NCBI GenBank assembly: GCA_938008005.1
Contig: CALLLZ010000339.1
Coordinates: forward strand, 1 to 8,967
Direction: 5' to 3'
Length of the DNA: 8,967 nt
Origin: an uncultured Marinicella sp.
GTDB lineage: Bacteria; Pseudomonadota; Gammaproteobacteria; Xanthomonadales; Marinicellaceae
In this document: positions 1-6,595 of the stretch, piece by piece
Position numbering within the stretch: the stretch's first letter is position 1
How the letters are laid out: every line of letters starts with the position of its first letter
Made by a program: the position numbers and the translations under genes
Notes under the pieces: model-generated
Database searches by the model: none
What the model saw: only the letters and a program-made list of their open reading frames with translations
Told to the model about the DNA's origin: nothing

Positions 1-465
1 AATGTGGTTAAAATTAAAGGACCTAAAGGTGAGTTAAGCATGAAATTACATGAAGCCGTTTCTGTCGAGCAGAATGATGGTGAATTGAACGTTTCAGCCA
101 GTACAGATGACATGGTCTATATGGCAGGTACAATGCGCTCATTAATCAATAATATGGTTGATGGTGTAACCAATGGCTTCAGTAAGAAGCTTCAATTAGT
201 TGGTGTTGGTTATCGTGTTGCTATGAAAGGAAAAGATCTGGACTTGAATCTTGGTTTTTCACACCCAGTTATTTATTCAGCGCGAGATGGCATTACTTTT
301 GAAGTGCCTTCACAAACTGAGATAGTAGTAAATGGAGCTGATAAACAGCAAGTGGGTCAAGTGGCAGCCGAAATCAGAGCAATCAGACCACCAGAGCCTT
401 ATAAAGGCAAAGGTGTTAAGTATGCTGATGAAAGATTGTACAGAAAAGAGGCCAAGAAAGCGTAA
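1..465 (+). CDS. rplF: 50S ribosomal protein L6 (5' end outside window)
   Basis: Large-subunit protein L6, which binds 23S rRNA near the factor-binding region. The reading frame is open from base 1, so the gene continues upstream; 154 residues are visible. By alignment from memory with the 177-residue E. coli protein, about 22 N-terminal residues are missing. The GTG at position 4 is therefore only an internal codon. Family landmarks seen: KKLQLVGVGYR, LGFSHPV, ADKQQVGQVAAEIRA and the C-terminal EPYKGKGVKYADE. It sits directly before rplR, as in the classical spc operon. The stop codon lies in the loop of a small hairpin with a T-tract (457-474). Confidence 0.97.
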   Translation, partial: NVVKIKGPKGELSMKLHEAVSVEQNDGELNVSASTDDMVYMAGTMRSLINNMVDGVTNGFSKKLQLVGVGYRVAMKGKDLDLNLGFSHPVIYSARDGITFEVPSQTEIVVNGADKQQVGQVAAEIRAIRPPEPYKGKGVKYADERLYRKEAKKA

Positions 466-474
466 CGCTTTTTT
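457..474 (+). other. Terminator-like hairpin over the rplF stop codon
   Basis: AAAGCG (457-462) can pair with CGCTTT (466-471), with the rplF stop TAA as a three-base loop; T's continue to 474. The shape is that of a small intrinsic terminator, but with a six-pair stem and only three G-C pairs. Translating ribosomes would cover it. It could act as a weak polarity or attenuation point, or be chance. Confidence 0.4.
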
Positions 475-483
475 GTTAAAACT

Positions 484-840
484 ATGCATAAGAAAAATTT
501 ACAAAGAATTAAAAAAGCGACCAAAACAAGGGTTAAATTACGTGAGCTTGGTGTTCCAGCATTATCGGTACATAAGACAGGTCAACACCTGTATGCTCAA
601 ATTTTCTCAAGTGATGGTTTATCTACTTTGGCTGCAGCTTCAACCAAAGAAAAAGGTTTAATTGCTGACGGTGGGTCTTGTACCAACATCGAAGCTGCTA
701 AAGCAGTGGGCAAAGCAATTGCTGAAAAAGCCAAAAAAGCAGGTGTCGAATCTGTTGGGTTTGATAGATCAGGTTATATCTATCATGGAAAAATCAAAGC
801 TTTGGCTGACGCAGCGCGTGAAGCTGGCTTGAAATTCTGA
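484..840 (+). CDS. rplR: 50S ribosomal protein L18
   Basis: L18 binds 5S rRNA with L5 and L25 and helps dock it on the large subunit. The product is 118 residues, against 117 in E. coli, and collinear with the family: basic N-terminus MHKKNLQRIKKATKTRVKLR, central HLYAQIFSSDG and LAAASTKEK, and C-terminal VGFDRSGYIYHGKIKALADAAREAGLKF-type ending. The ATG at 484 is chosen because it gives the normal N-terminus. The 18 bases between the rplF stop and this ATG hold no Shine-Dalgarno-like purine tract, only a T-run, so translation is probably coupled to rplF. Next gene is rpsE, 35 bp on. Confidence 0.97.
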   Translation: MHKKNLQRIKKATKTRVKLRELGVPALSVHKTGQHLYAQIFSSDGLSTLAAASTKEKGLIADGGSCTNIEAAKAVGKAIAEKAKKAGVESVGFDRSGYIYHGKIKALADAAREAGLKF

Positions 841-875
841 TATTAAAACTCCGATAGAGGATATAGAGAAAAATT

Positions 876-1382
876 ATGGCAGAAAGAGATCAAGGCGATA
901 ACTTATTAGAGCGATTGGTTGCAGTTAATCGTGTGGCTAAAGTAGTTAAAGGTGGTAGACAATTTGGTTTTGCAGCATTGACAGTTGTTGGTGACGGCAA
1001 AGGTAAAATTGGCTTCGGTTATGGTAAAGCAAAAGAAGTACCTGTGGCGATTCAAAAAGCCATGGACCAAGCCCGAAGAAACACCACAGATGTTGACTTA
1101 AAAGGTAACACTTTATGGCACGCAACCAAAGCGAAGCATTCTGGATCACGTGTTTATATGCAACCTGCATCAGAAGGTACTGGCGTAATCGCTGGTGGTG
1201 CGATGCGTGCTGTGTTCGATGTAGTTGGTGTTGAAAATGTATTGGCTAAATCACAAGGTTCGAATAATCCAATTAACTTAGTCAGAGCGACCATCAAAGG
1301 TTTGCAACAAATGACTTCACCTGAAAGTATTGCCGCTAAGCGTGGTAAGACTCCTGAAGAGGTAATGGAAAATCATGGCTAA
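876..1382 (+). CDS. rpsE: 30S ribosomal protein S5
   Basis: S5 is a small-subunit protein at the mRNA entry side that contributes to decoding accuracy; changes in its early loop give spectinomycin resistance in other bacteria. The product is 168 residues (E. coli 167). Seen: the N-terminal double-stranded-RNA-binding-like domain (LVAVNRVAKVVKGGRQFGF, residues ~14-32, then LTVVGDGKGKIGFGYGKA) and the C-terminal domain (SRVYMQPASEGTGVIAGGAMRAV). A purine-rich stretch (GAGGATATAGAG) precedes the ATG. The last eight bases overlap the start of rpmD, which suggests translational coupling. Confidence 0.97.
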   Translation: MAERDQGDNLLERLVAVNRVAKVVKGGRQFGFAALTVVGDGKGKIGFGYGKAKEVPVAIQKAMDQARRNTTDVDLKGNTLWHATKAKHSGSRVYMQPASEGTGVIAGGAMRAVFDVVGVENVLAKSQGSNNPINLVRATIKGLQQMTSPESIAAKRGKTPEEVMENHG

Positions 1383-1575
1383 AGCAAAAAAAGTTGGTCA
1401 AGTAAAAGTGACACAAATTAGAAGTACCAACAAATCATTGGCTAATCATAAAGCCTGTGTCAGAGGACTGGGTATCAGAAAAATGCACCAATCAAGAGTG
1501 GTTGATGCAACACCTGAAAACTTGGGAATGATTAATGCGGCTATTCACTTATTAAAAGTTGAAGAAGTGAAATAA
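1375..1575 (+). CDS. rpmD: 50S ribosomal protein L30
   Basis: Small large-subunit protein L30, 66 residues against 59 in E. coli. The core matches the family: VKVTQIRSTNKS, then HKACVRGLGIRKM, and GMINAAIHLLKVEE near the end. The extra length lies mainly at the N-terminus (AKKVGQ). The ATG overlaps the end of rpsE in another frame (ATGGCTAA), and an AGAGG element inside the rpsE 3' end (from 1355) lies about 15 bases upstream. Position between rpsE and rplO is standard for spc operons. Confidence 0.95.
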   Translation: MAKAKKVGQVKVTQIRSTNKSLANHKACVRGLGIRKMHQSRVVDATPENLGMINAAIHLLKVEEVK

Positions 1576-1606
1576 GCTTAGGCAGAAAACTACGGAATTA
1601 AATACT

Positions 1607-2038
1607 ATGAGATTAAATTCAATTAAGGCTGCAGAAGGTGCAACTAAAGTTGGCAAACGTGTCGGACGTGGCATCGGTTCTGGATCAGGAAAAACATGTG
1701 GCCGCGGTCACAAAGGTCAAAAATCACGTTCAGGTGGCTTTCACAAAGTTGGCTTTGAAGGTGGACAATTACCTATTCACAAAAGATTGCCAAAATTCGG
1801 ATTCACTTCACAAATGGCAAGCAGCCGTGCGGAATTGTGTCTTTATCATTTAAACGCCATTGATGCGAAAGATATTGATGTGGCTTATTTGATAGAAAAT
1901 GGATATGTGAAAAGAGGTGTGACCAAAGTTAAAGTTATAAATACTGGTGATATCGAAAAAGCCATTAACTTAAAAGGCTTACATGTAACTAAAGGTGCTC
2001 AAGCAGCGATTGAAAAAGCCGGTGGAAAAGTAGAATAA
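1607..2038 (+). CDS. rplO: 50S ribosomal protein L15
   Basis: L15 is a late-assembly large-subunit protein. The product is 143 residues (E. coli 144). The glycine- and basic-rich N-terminal extension that threads into 23S rRNA is present (KVGKRVGRGIGSGSGKT, GRGHKGQKSRSGG), followed by FEGGQLPIHKRLPKFGFTS and the C-terminal GLHVTKGAQAAIEKAGGKVE. The ATG gives the canonical MRLN start. Only a weak ribosome binding site (ACGGA) lies upstream. It ends one base before the secY start codon. Confidence 0.97.
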   Translation: MRLNSIKAAEGATKVGKRVGRGIGSGSGKTCGRGHKGQKSRSGGFHKVGFEGGQLPIHKRLPKFGFTSQMASSRAELCLYHLNAIDAKDIDVAYLIENGYVKRGVTKVKVINTGDIEKAINLKGLHVTKGAQAAIEKAGGKVE

Positions 2039-2039
2039 T

Positions 2040-3398
2040 ATGTCAAGCAGACAAGATCAAGTTGAAAAGTTACTCGGTAATAAAAAAGGCTTAAGCGAAC
2101 TTAAGAGCCGAATTTTATTTGTTATTGGTGCGTTGATTATTTTCCGCATGGGTACATTTTTGCCTGTTCCAGGTGTTAACCCTGCTGCCATGGCTGAATT
2201 ATTGCAACAAAACGAAGGTGGTTTGTTGGGCATGTTTAACATGTTCTCAGGTGGTGCCTTAGGTCGTTATTCAATCTTTGCACTCGGAGTGATGCCCTAT
2301 ATTACGGCTTCGATCATCATGCAAATTTTGAGCCACACAGTACCTGCATTAAGAGAGCTAAAGAAAGAAGGTGAAACGGGTCGTCGTAAGACCACTCAAT
2401 ACACTCGGTACTTCACTATTATTCTAGCAGTGGTACAATCTTTCGGTATTACATCTGCTTTACAAACGTTTGAAGCACAAGGGGGCGTTACGATTGTCCC
2501 CGAACCAGGTTTTGGCTTCTTGTTCACTGCTACAGTGTCCTTGACTGGTGGAACCATGTTCTTAATGTGGTTAGGTGAGCAAATTACTGAACGTGGAATT
2601 GGTAACGGTATATCATTAATTATCTTCTCTGGAATTGTTGTTGGCTTACCTGGAGCTGTATATTCAGTTTTCCAAGCAATCAGTGAAGGTCAAATGAATG
2701 CCTTGGTAGGTTTGTTATTAATGGTTTTGGCTCTGGCTTTAACTGCTTTTATTGTATTTGTAGAACGCGGCCAAAGAAGAATCACCATGCAGTTTGCTCG
2801 ACGTGGTGGTAGACAAGCCACTCAGGCACAAACTTCTTACTTACCTATGAAAGTCAATATGTCTGGTGTGATTCCAGTTATCTTTGCATCTTCGTTGGTA
2901 TTGTTTCCTGGTTCAATCGCCAGTATTGTTGGACAAAGTAAAGGTTTTGAATGGTTGACAGATTTGGCTCAACAATTAACGCCTGGTAACACTTTGTACA
3001 TGATCTTTTTTGGTGTTTTAATTGTTGGCTTTGCGTTCTTTTATACTGCACTGACTTTTAATGCTGATGAGACGGCTGACAATCTGAAGAGACAAAGTGC
3101 CGTTATTCCTGGTATCAGACCGGGGAAACAGACTTCCGCTTATTTAGATGGTGTACTAACTCGTGTGACATTCTGGGGGGCTATGTACCTCTTGGGTGTG
3201 AGTTTGTTACCAGATTTAATCAATCAATTCGTTACCATACCATTCGCTTTGGGTGGTACTGGTCTATTGATTGTTGTAGTTGTTGCAATGGATTTTATGG
3301 CTCAATTACAAAACCATTTGGTTTCACAACAATACGATTCAGTATTGAAAAAAACCAACATTAAGAATTACCGTCGTTCTAACAAGATTCGTAGGTAA
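2040..3398 (+). CDS. secY: Protein translocase channel subunit SecY
   Basis: SecY forms the protein-conducting channel of the inner membrane with SecE and SecG, for export with SecA and co-translational insertion with SRP. The product is 452 residues (E. coli 443) with ten hydrophobic segments; the first is at residues ~25-41. Signature stretches: FNMFSGGALGRYSIFALG (TM2/plug region), LMWLGEQITERGIGNGIS, FVERGQRRI in the C4 cytoplasmic loop, and FNADETADNLKRQSAVIPGIRPGKQT in the C5 loop whose arginine is needed for SecA function. The start is one base after the rplO stop, so translation is probably coupled. The usual downstream partner rpmJ is absent. Confidence 0.97.
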   Translation: MSSRQDQVEKLLGNKKGLSELKSRILFVIGALIIFRMGTFLPVPGVNPAAMAELLQQNEGGLLGMFNMFSGGALGRYSIFALGVMPYITASIIMQILSHTVPALRELKKEGETGRRKTTQYTRYFTIILAVVQSFGITSALQTFEAQGGVTIVPEPGFGFLFTATVSLTGGTMFLMWLGEQITERGIGNGISLIIFSGIVVGLPGAVYSVFQAISEGQMNALVGLLLMVLALALTAFIVFVERGQRRITMQFARRGGRQATQAQTSYLPMKVNMSGVIPVIFASSLVLFPGSIASIVGQSKGFEWLTDLAQQLTPGNTLYMIFFGVLIVGFAFFYTALTFNADETADNLKRQSAVIPGIRPGKQTSAYLDGVLTRVTFWGAMYLLGVSLLPDLINQFVTIPFALGGTGLLIVVVVAMDFMAQLQNHLVSQQYDSVLKKTNIKNYRRSNKIRR

Positions 3399-3420
3399 AT
3401 AATCGCCTGTATTTATGCTT

Positions 3421-3446
3421 TGCCATTGTTTGAAAAAATGATGGCA
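3421..3446 (+). other. GNRA-capped hairpin after secY
   Basis: Bases 3421-3431 pair with 3436-3446 over 11 positions, two of them G-T wobbles, leaving a GAAA tetraloop (3432-3435). It begins 22 bases after the secY stop. The bases following it (TTGCTTTAT) are not a proper T-run, so it is a poor intrinsic terminator. It could instead protect the 3' end of spc mRNA or mark a processing site. Confidence 0.5.
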
Positions 3447-3459
3447 TTGCTTTATGGGT

Positions 3460-3477
3460 TGATATATAATTTGCGCC
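3460..3477 (+). promoter_or_regulatory. rpsM: Candidate promoter of the alpha operon
   Basis: A perfect TATAAT (3465-3470) is followed by TTGCGCCC, a GC-rich discriminator up to the likely start near 3475-3477. This resembles stringently controlled rRNA and ribosomal-protein promoters. The overlapping TGATATATA (3460-3468) could be read as an extended -10. No good -35 lies at the right distance; the best at 17-bp spacing is TGGCAT at 3442. Transcription from here would give a leader of roughly 115 bases before rpsM. Inferred from pattern only. Confidence 0.45.
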
Positions 3478-3585
3478 CTTTCCCGAAGGGCGAGGAAATA
3501 AGGTTTAATGCCTTAATTTGTGTAATAGAAGAGGTAAATATTTGATTTATTGAATCAAACAGATACTTTTTTGAGGATTCAGGAG
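3474..3585 (+). promoter_or_regulatory. Structured leader of rpsM, possible S4 feedback site
   Basis: The segment contains three perfect hairpins: CGCCCTT/AAGGGCG (3474-3480 with 3486-3492), TAAGG/CCTTA (3499-3503 with 3511-3515) and TTTGATT/AATCAAA (3541-3547 with 3553-3559). TGAATC (3551-3556) can alternatively pair with GATTCA (3576-3581), reaching into the rpsM ribosome binding site AGGAG (3581-3585). In E. coli the equivalent region holds the S4-binding pseudoknot that represses the alpha operon, so the same role is plausible. The sequence itself is not recognisably the E. coli element. Confidence 0.4.
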
Positions 3586-3591
3586 TAAAAA

Positions 3592-3948
3592 ATGGCTCGT
3601 ATTGCGGGTGTAAATATACCAGTGCATAAGCATGCTTGGATTGGCCTGACCAGTATTTATGGTATTGGTCGAACCAGAGCGTATGCGATATGCGACAGTG
3701 CAGGCGTTGATCCTGCCCATAAAGTTGGGCAATTGGAAGAAGACGCTTTAGATAAGCTTCGTGCAGAAGTGGCAAAATTTGATGTAGAAGGTGACCTCCG
3801 TCGTGAAGTTGCTATGGACATCAAAAGATTAATGGATTTAGGTTGTTACCGCGGTTTAAGACACAGAAGAGGTTTACCTGTTCGTGGTCAAAAAACCAAG
3901 AATAACGCCCGGACTCGAAAAGGTCCGAAAAAACCTATTAGACGTTAA
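3592..3948 (+). CDS. rpsM: 30S ribosomal protein S13
   Basis: S13 sits in the head of the small subunit, contacts the P-site tRNA and forms bridges to the large subunit. The product is 118 residues, the same as E. coli, and matches throughout: MARIAGVNIP, LTSIYGIGRTRA (helix-two-turns-helix part), EGDLRREVAMDIKRLMDLG, YRGLRHRRGLPVRGQ and the basic tail NARTRKGPKKPIRR. A strong AGGAG lies six bases before the ATG. This is the first gene of the alpha operon, and probably has its own promoter in the gap upstream. E. coli starts this gene with GTG; here it is ATG. Confidence 0.97.
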   Translation: MARIAGVNIPVHKHAWIGLTSIYGIGRTRAYAICDSAGVDPAHKVGQLEEDALDKLRAEVAKFDVEGDLRREVAMDIKRLMDLGCYRGLRHRRGLPVRGQKTKNNARTRKGPKKPIRR

Positions 3949-3993
3949 TTGATCCATTGAATATCATTAGCGATATCAGATTAGAGAATTGTA

Positions 3994-4383
3994 ATGGCAA
4001 GACCACAAAAAACTACTAAAAAGAAAATTAAGAGAACTGTTGTTGACGGCATCGCGCATGTACACGCGTCTTTCAACAATACCATCATCACGATCACTGA
4101 CAGACAAGGTAATGGTTTGTCGTGGGCAACGGCTGGTGGGTCTGGATTTAGAGGTTCAAGAAAAAGTACCCCATTTGCTGCACAGGTAGCTGCTGACAGA
4201 GCAGGCCAGGTGGCTAAAGAATATGGTATGAAAAATATTGAAGTTCGAATTAAAGGTCCAGGTCCAGGCAGAGAATCATCTGTAAGAGCGTTGAACTCCC
4301 TAGGTTTTCGTGTAACTAACATCATTGATATTACACCGATTCCTCATAATGGTTGTAGACCACCGAAAAGACGTAGGGTGTAA
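3994..4383 (+). CDS. rpsK: 30S ribosomal protein S11
   Basis: S11 lies on the small-subunit platform near the E site, next to the 3' end of 16S rRNA. The product is 129 residues, the same as E. coli. Landmarks: VVDGIAHVHASFNNTIITIT, the loop GNGLSWATAGGSGFRGSRKS, VRIKGPGPGRESSVRAL, and the C-terminal TPIPHNGCRPPKRRRV. The Asn-Gly near the end is the site where E. coli S11 carries an isoaspartate. It is separated from rpsM by 45 bp with only a weak purine tract (TAGAGA) upstream. Its stop codon overlaps the rpsD Shine-Dalgarno. Confidence 0.97.
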   Translation: MARPQKTTKKKIKRTVVDGIAHVHASFNNTIITITDRQGNGLSWATAGGSGFRGSRKSTPFAAQVAADRAGQVAKEYGMKNIEVRIKGPGPGRESSVRALNSLGFRVTNIIDITPIPHNGCRPPKRRRV

Positions 4384-4387
4384 GGAG
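4382..4387 (+). promoter_or_regulatory. rpsD ribosome binding site overlapping the rpsK stop
   Basis: AAGGAG shares two bases with the rpsK TAA stop and lies seven bases before the rpsD ATG. It fixes the rpsD start and suggests translational coupling between S11 and S4. Confidence 0.8.
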
Positions 4388-4394
4388 ATATAAA

Positions 4395-5024
4395 ATGGCA
4401 AGATATTTAGGTCCAAAATGTAAATTGGCACGTCGTGAAGGCGTCGATTTAATGTTGAAGAGCCCAGCTCGTGCAATGGAAACCAAGTGCAAGTTAGATA
4501 TTGCACCAGGTATGCATGGTGCTGCAGGCAAAAGAAACAAACCTTCTGATTATGCATTGCAGTTACGCGAGAAACAAAAAGTTCGCAGAACTTATGGTGT
4601 ATTAGAAAAGCAATTTGTTAACTACTATAAAAAAGCGGCCAAGCAAAAAGGAGCAACTGGCGAAAACTTGTTGAAACTTTTAGAGTCTCGTTTAGATAAC
4701 GTGGCTTACCGCATGGGTTTTGCTGTAACCAGAAATGAAGCTCGCCAATTGGTGACTCACAAATCTATCCTGGTTAATGGTTCGGTTTGTAACATTCCTT
4801 CATACCAGGTTAAAGCTGGTGATGAAGTAGAAGTTCGTGAAAAATCAAAGAAACAATTGCGTATTAAACAGGCATTAGATTTATGGGGCGAAATGAATTT
4901 GTTCGCTGATTGGGTTACTGTTGATGCAGGAAAAATGGTTGGTCAGTTTAAATCTGTACCAAGCCGTGATGACTTACCTGCTGATATCAATGAAAACCTG
5001 ATCGTAGAGCTTTACTCTAAATAA
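4395..5024 (+). CDS. rpsD: 30S ribosomal protein S4
   Basis: S4 nucleates assembly of the 30S body by binding the 16S 5' domain, and in enterobacteria also represses alpha-operon translation. The product is 209 residues (E. coli 206). The N-terminal domain (MARYLGPKCKLARREG, KSPARAMETKCKL) is followed by the conserved LREKQKVRRTYGVLEKQF. The S4 RNA-binding domain begins around residue 98 (SRLDNVAYRMGFAVTRNEARQLVTH, ILVNG, YQVKAGDEVEVREK). The C-terminus DLPADINENLIVELYSK is typical. The CKLARREG and SPARA wording recalls Xanthomonadales S4 as remembered. It is the natural candidate to act on the structured leader before rpsM. Confidence 0.97.
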   Translation: MARYLGPKCKLARREGVDLMLKSPARAMETKCKLDIAPGMHGAAGKRNKPSDYALQLREKQKVRRTYGVLEKQFVNYYKKAAKQKGATGENLLKLLESRLDNVAYRMGFAVTRNEARQLVTHKSILVNGSVCNIPSYQVKAGDEVEVREKSKKQLRIKQALDLWGEMNLFADWVTVDAGKMVGQFKSVPSRDDLPADINENLIVELYSK

Positions 5025-5048
5025 TAACCCTGACTAGAGAGATATAAT

Positions 5049-6044
5049 ATGTCTGATATATTAGCTAAATTACTTCGACCCCGTGTGGTAGAAGTAGATG
5101 AACGCTCTGATTACAGCGCAAAAATAATCATAGAACCTTTAGAAAGGGGTTTTGGGCACACTTTAGGTAATGCTTTCCGCAGAATTCTGCTGTCTTCAAT
5201 ACCAGGTTGTGCCATCACTGAAGTCAATATCGATGGTGTGCAACATGAGTTTTCAACATTGGAAGGTGTTAGAGAAGATGTTGTTGAGATTATGTTGAAT
5301 TTAAAAACATTGTCTTTCATGATGCCAGATCGTGATGAAGCTGAGCTTTCTATCAATGTTACTGGTGGTACTGTAACGGCAGCAGATATTCAATTACCAG
5401 ACGGAGTTGAAGTGGCTAATCCAGAGCAAGTTATTTGTAATTTGGATAAAAAAGCTTCAATTAACATGCGTATGACAGTTGAAAAAGGTGTGGGCTATGA
5501 GCCTTCTACCAATCGTGTTGCTACAGAGGAGTCTCGTCCGATTGGTCAATTGGTTCTAGATGCCAGTTTTTGTCCGGTTAAACGTGTTTCTTATGAAGTT
5601 GATAATGCCCGTTTACATCAAAAGACTAACTTGGATAAGTTAACGCTTGATATTGATACTGACGGTTCAATTTCTGCAGAAGATGCAGTCAGAACAGCTG
5701 CCAGAATTTTGGTAGAGCAAATGGCTATCTTCATTGACTTCAAGATTGAAACTACTGTTGAAGAAAAAGAAGAAGTAGAAAAATTAAACCCTATCTTATT
5801 GAAACCAATTGATGAACTTGAATTAACCGTTCGTTCAGCAAACTGCCTCAAAGCAGAAAACATTCAATACATAGGTGATTTGATTCAAAGAACTGAGGTT
5901 GAGTTATTGAAGACTCCAAACTTAGGTAAAAAATCGTTGAATGAAATCAAAGGTGTACTTTCAGAGATGGGATTGACTCTGGGTGTACGTTTAGAAAATT
6001 GGCCTCCAGCAGCGATCAGAACTGCTGAGCGTCTTATCGGGTAA
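5049..6044 (+). CDS. rpoA: DNA-directed RNA polymerase alpha subunit
   Basis: Alpha dimerises to start RNA polymerase assembly, and its C-terminal domain contacts UP elements and activators. The product is 331 residues (E. coli 329). The N-terminal domain (~1-230) contains FGHTLGNAFRRILLSSIPG and STLEGVREDVVEIMLNLK, the assembly signatures. A short acidic linker (TTVEEKEEVEKL) leads to the C-terminal domain with LTVRSANCLKAENIQYIGDL; the arginine at about residue 262 corresponds to DNA-contacting Arg265 of E. coli. The domain ends GVRLENWPP. The tail after it (AAIRTAERLIG) is a few residues longer than in E. coli. An AGAGAGA purine tract precedes the ATG by about seven bases. Confidence 0.98.
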   Translation: MSDILAKLLRPRVVEVDERSDYSAKIIIEPLERGFGHTLGNAFRRILLSSIPGCAITEVNIDGVQHEFSTLEGVREDVVEIMLNLKTLSFMMPDRDEAELSINVTGGTVTAADIQLPDGVEVANPEQVICNLDKKASINMRMTVEKGVGYEPSTNRVATEESRPIGQLVLDASFCPVKRVSYEVDNARLHQKTNLDKLTLDIDTDGSISAEDAVRTAARILVEQMAIFIDFKIETTVEEKEEVEKLNPILLKPIDELELTVRSANCLKAENIQYIGDLIQRTEVELLKTPNLGKKSLNEIKGVLSEMGLTLGVRLENWPPAAIRTAERLIG

Positions 6045-6048
6045 GGGG
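6043..6048 (+). promoter_or_regulatory. rplQ ribosome binding site overlapping the rpoA stop
   Basis: AAGGGG begins within the rpoA stop codon TAA and lies seven bases before the rplQ ATG, supporting that start and coupled translation. Confidence 0.75.
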
Positions 6049-6055
6049 CAATATC

Positions 6056-6454
6056 ATGCGTCATAGAAAATCAGGTAGAAAATTAAACAGAACCTCATCA
6101 CACAGAAAAGCGATGTTCAAAAACATGTCGGCTTCTTTGTTTGAGCATGAATTGATTAAAACCACTGTGCCAAAAGCTAAAGAATTGCGTAAAGTGGCTG
6201 AGAGATTAATTACATTAGCCAAAGTTGATTCTGTTGCCAACAGAAGATTGGCATTCTCACGTTTAAGAAATAAGGAAATAGTGAATAAGTTATTCACTGA
6301 GCTAGGTCCTCGTTATGTTGAACGTCCAGGTGGATATTTAAGAATCTTAAAATGTGGGTTTCGTGCAGGTGATAATGCACCGATGGCTTACGTTGAATTG
6401 GTTGATAGACCAATAAAATCAGCTCCTGTTGAAGTGGCAGATGATACTGAATAA
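6056..6454 (+). CDS. rplQ: 50S ribosomal protein L17
   Basis: L17 lies near the peptide exit tunnel on the large subunit. The product is 132 residues (E. coli 127). The family pattern is clear: MRHRKSGRKLNRTSSHRKAMFKNM, LIKTTVPKAKELRKVAERLITLAK, ANRRLAFSRLRN, and GGYLRILKCGFRAGDNAPMAYVELVDR. The short acidic tail (VEVADDTE) varies between species. It is the last gene of the alpha operon, and an intrinsic terminator follows 22 bases after the stop. Confidence 0.97.
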   Translation: MRHRKSGRKLNRTSSHRKAMFKNMSASLFEHELIKTTVPKAKELRKVAERLITLAKVDSVANRRLAFSRLRNKEIVNKLFTELGPRYVERPGGYLRILKCGFRAGDNAPMAYVELVDRPIKSAPVEVADDTE

Positions 6455-6476
6455 ATTCATTTGGCATAGAACTATG

Positions 6477-6506
6477 AAACCCAACTTTCTAGTTGGGTTT
6501 TTTTTT
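6477..6506 (+). terminator. Intrinsic terminator of the alpha operon
   Basis: AAACCCAACT (6477-6486) pairs perfectly with AGTTGGGTTT (6491-6500) over ten base pairs around a TTCT loop, followed by six more T's (6501-6506). This is a textbook rho-independent terminator on the + strand. It separates the ribosomal-protein transcript from dsbB. The minus strand lacks a T-run after the hairpin, so it is one-directional. Confidence 0.95.
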
Positions 6507-6595
6507 GTCTATATTTGATTTAAATATAAAGTTATATGGAATAAAAGGTGTTCTACATGGTCTATATTTGTTAATCTACTTATTTAATCAAACTA
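6507..6595. other. AT-rich spacer between terminator and dsbB
   Basis: This spacer should hold the dsbB promoter, but no convincing -35/-10 pair is visible. Two things stand out. One is a direct repeat GTCTATATTTG (6507-6517 and 6560-6570). The other is a purely A/T inverted repeat, TATATTT/AAATATA (6510-6516 with 6522-6528). Both could be chance in such AT-rich DNA. No Shine-Dalgarno precedes any of the candidate dsbB starts. Confidence 0.4.

Noticed and set aside
4..465. Complete L6-like gene starting at GTG 4
   Set aside because: The frame is open through base 1 and the protein lacks the normal N-terminal ~22 residues, so the gene is simply cut by the window edge.
332..661. 109-residue + strand open frame overlapping rplF and rplR
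   Set aside because: It runs out of frame through two certain ribosomal-protein genes and its product has no family resemblance; a shadow frame.
3452..3775. 107-residue minus-strand open frame covering the secY-rpsM gap
   Set aside because: Its start half is the antisense of rpsM and the rest crosses the hairpin-rich leader; no recognisable protein and no ribosome binding site.
3981..4325. Minus-strand open frames over rpsK, rpsD, rpoA and the DAHP synthase gene
   Set aside because: All are antisense to well-supported genes and show no plausible protein pattern.
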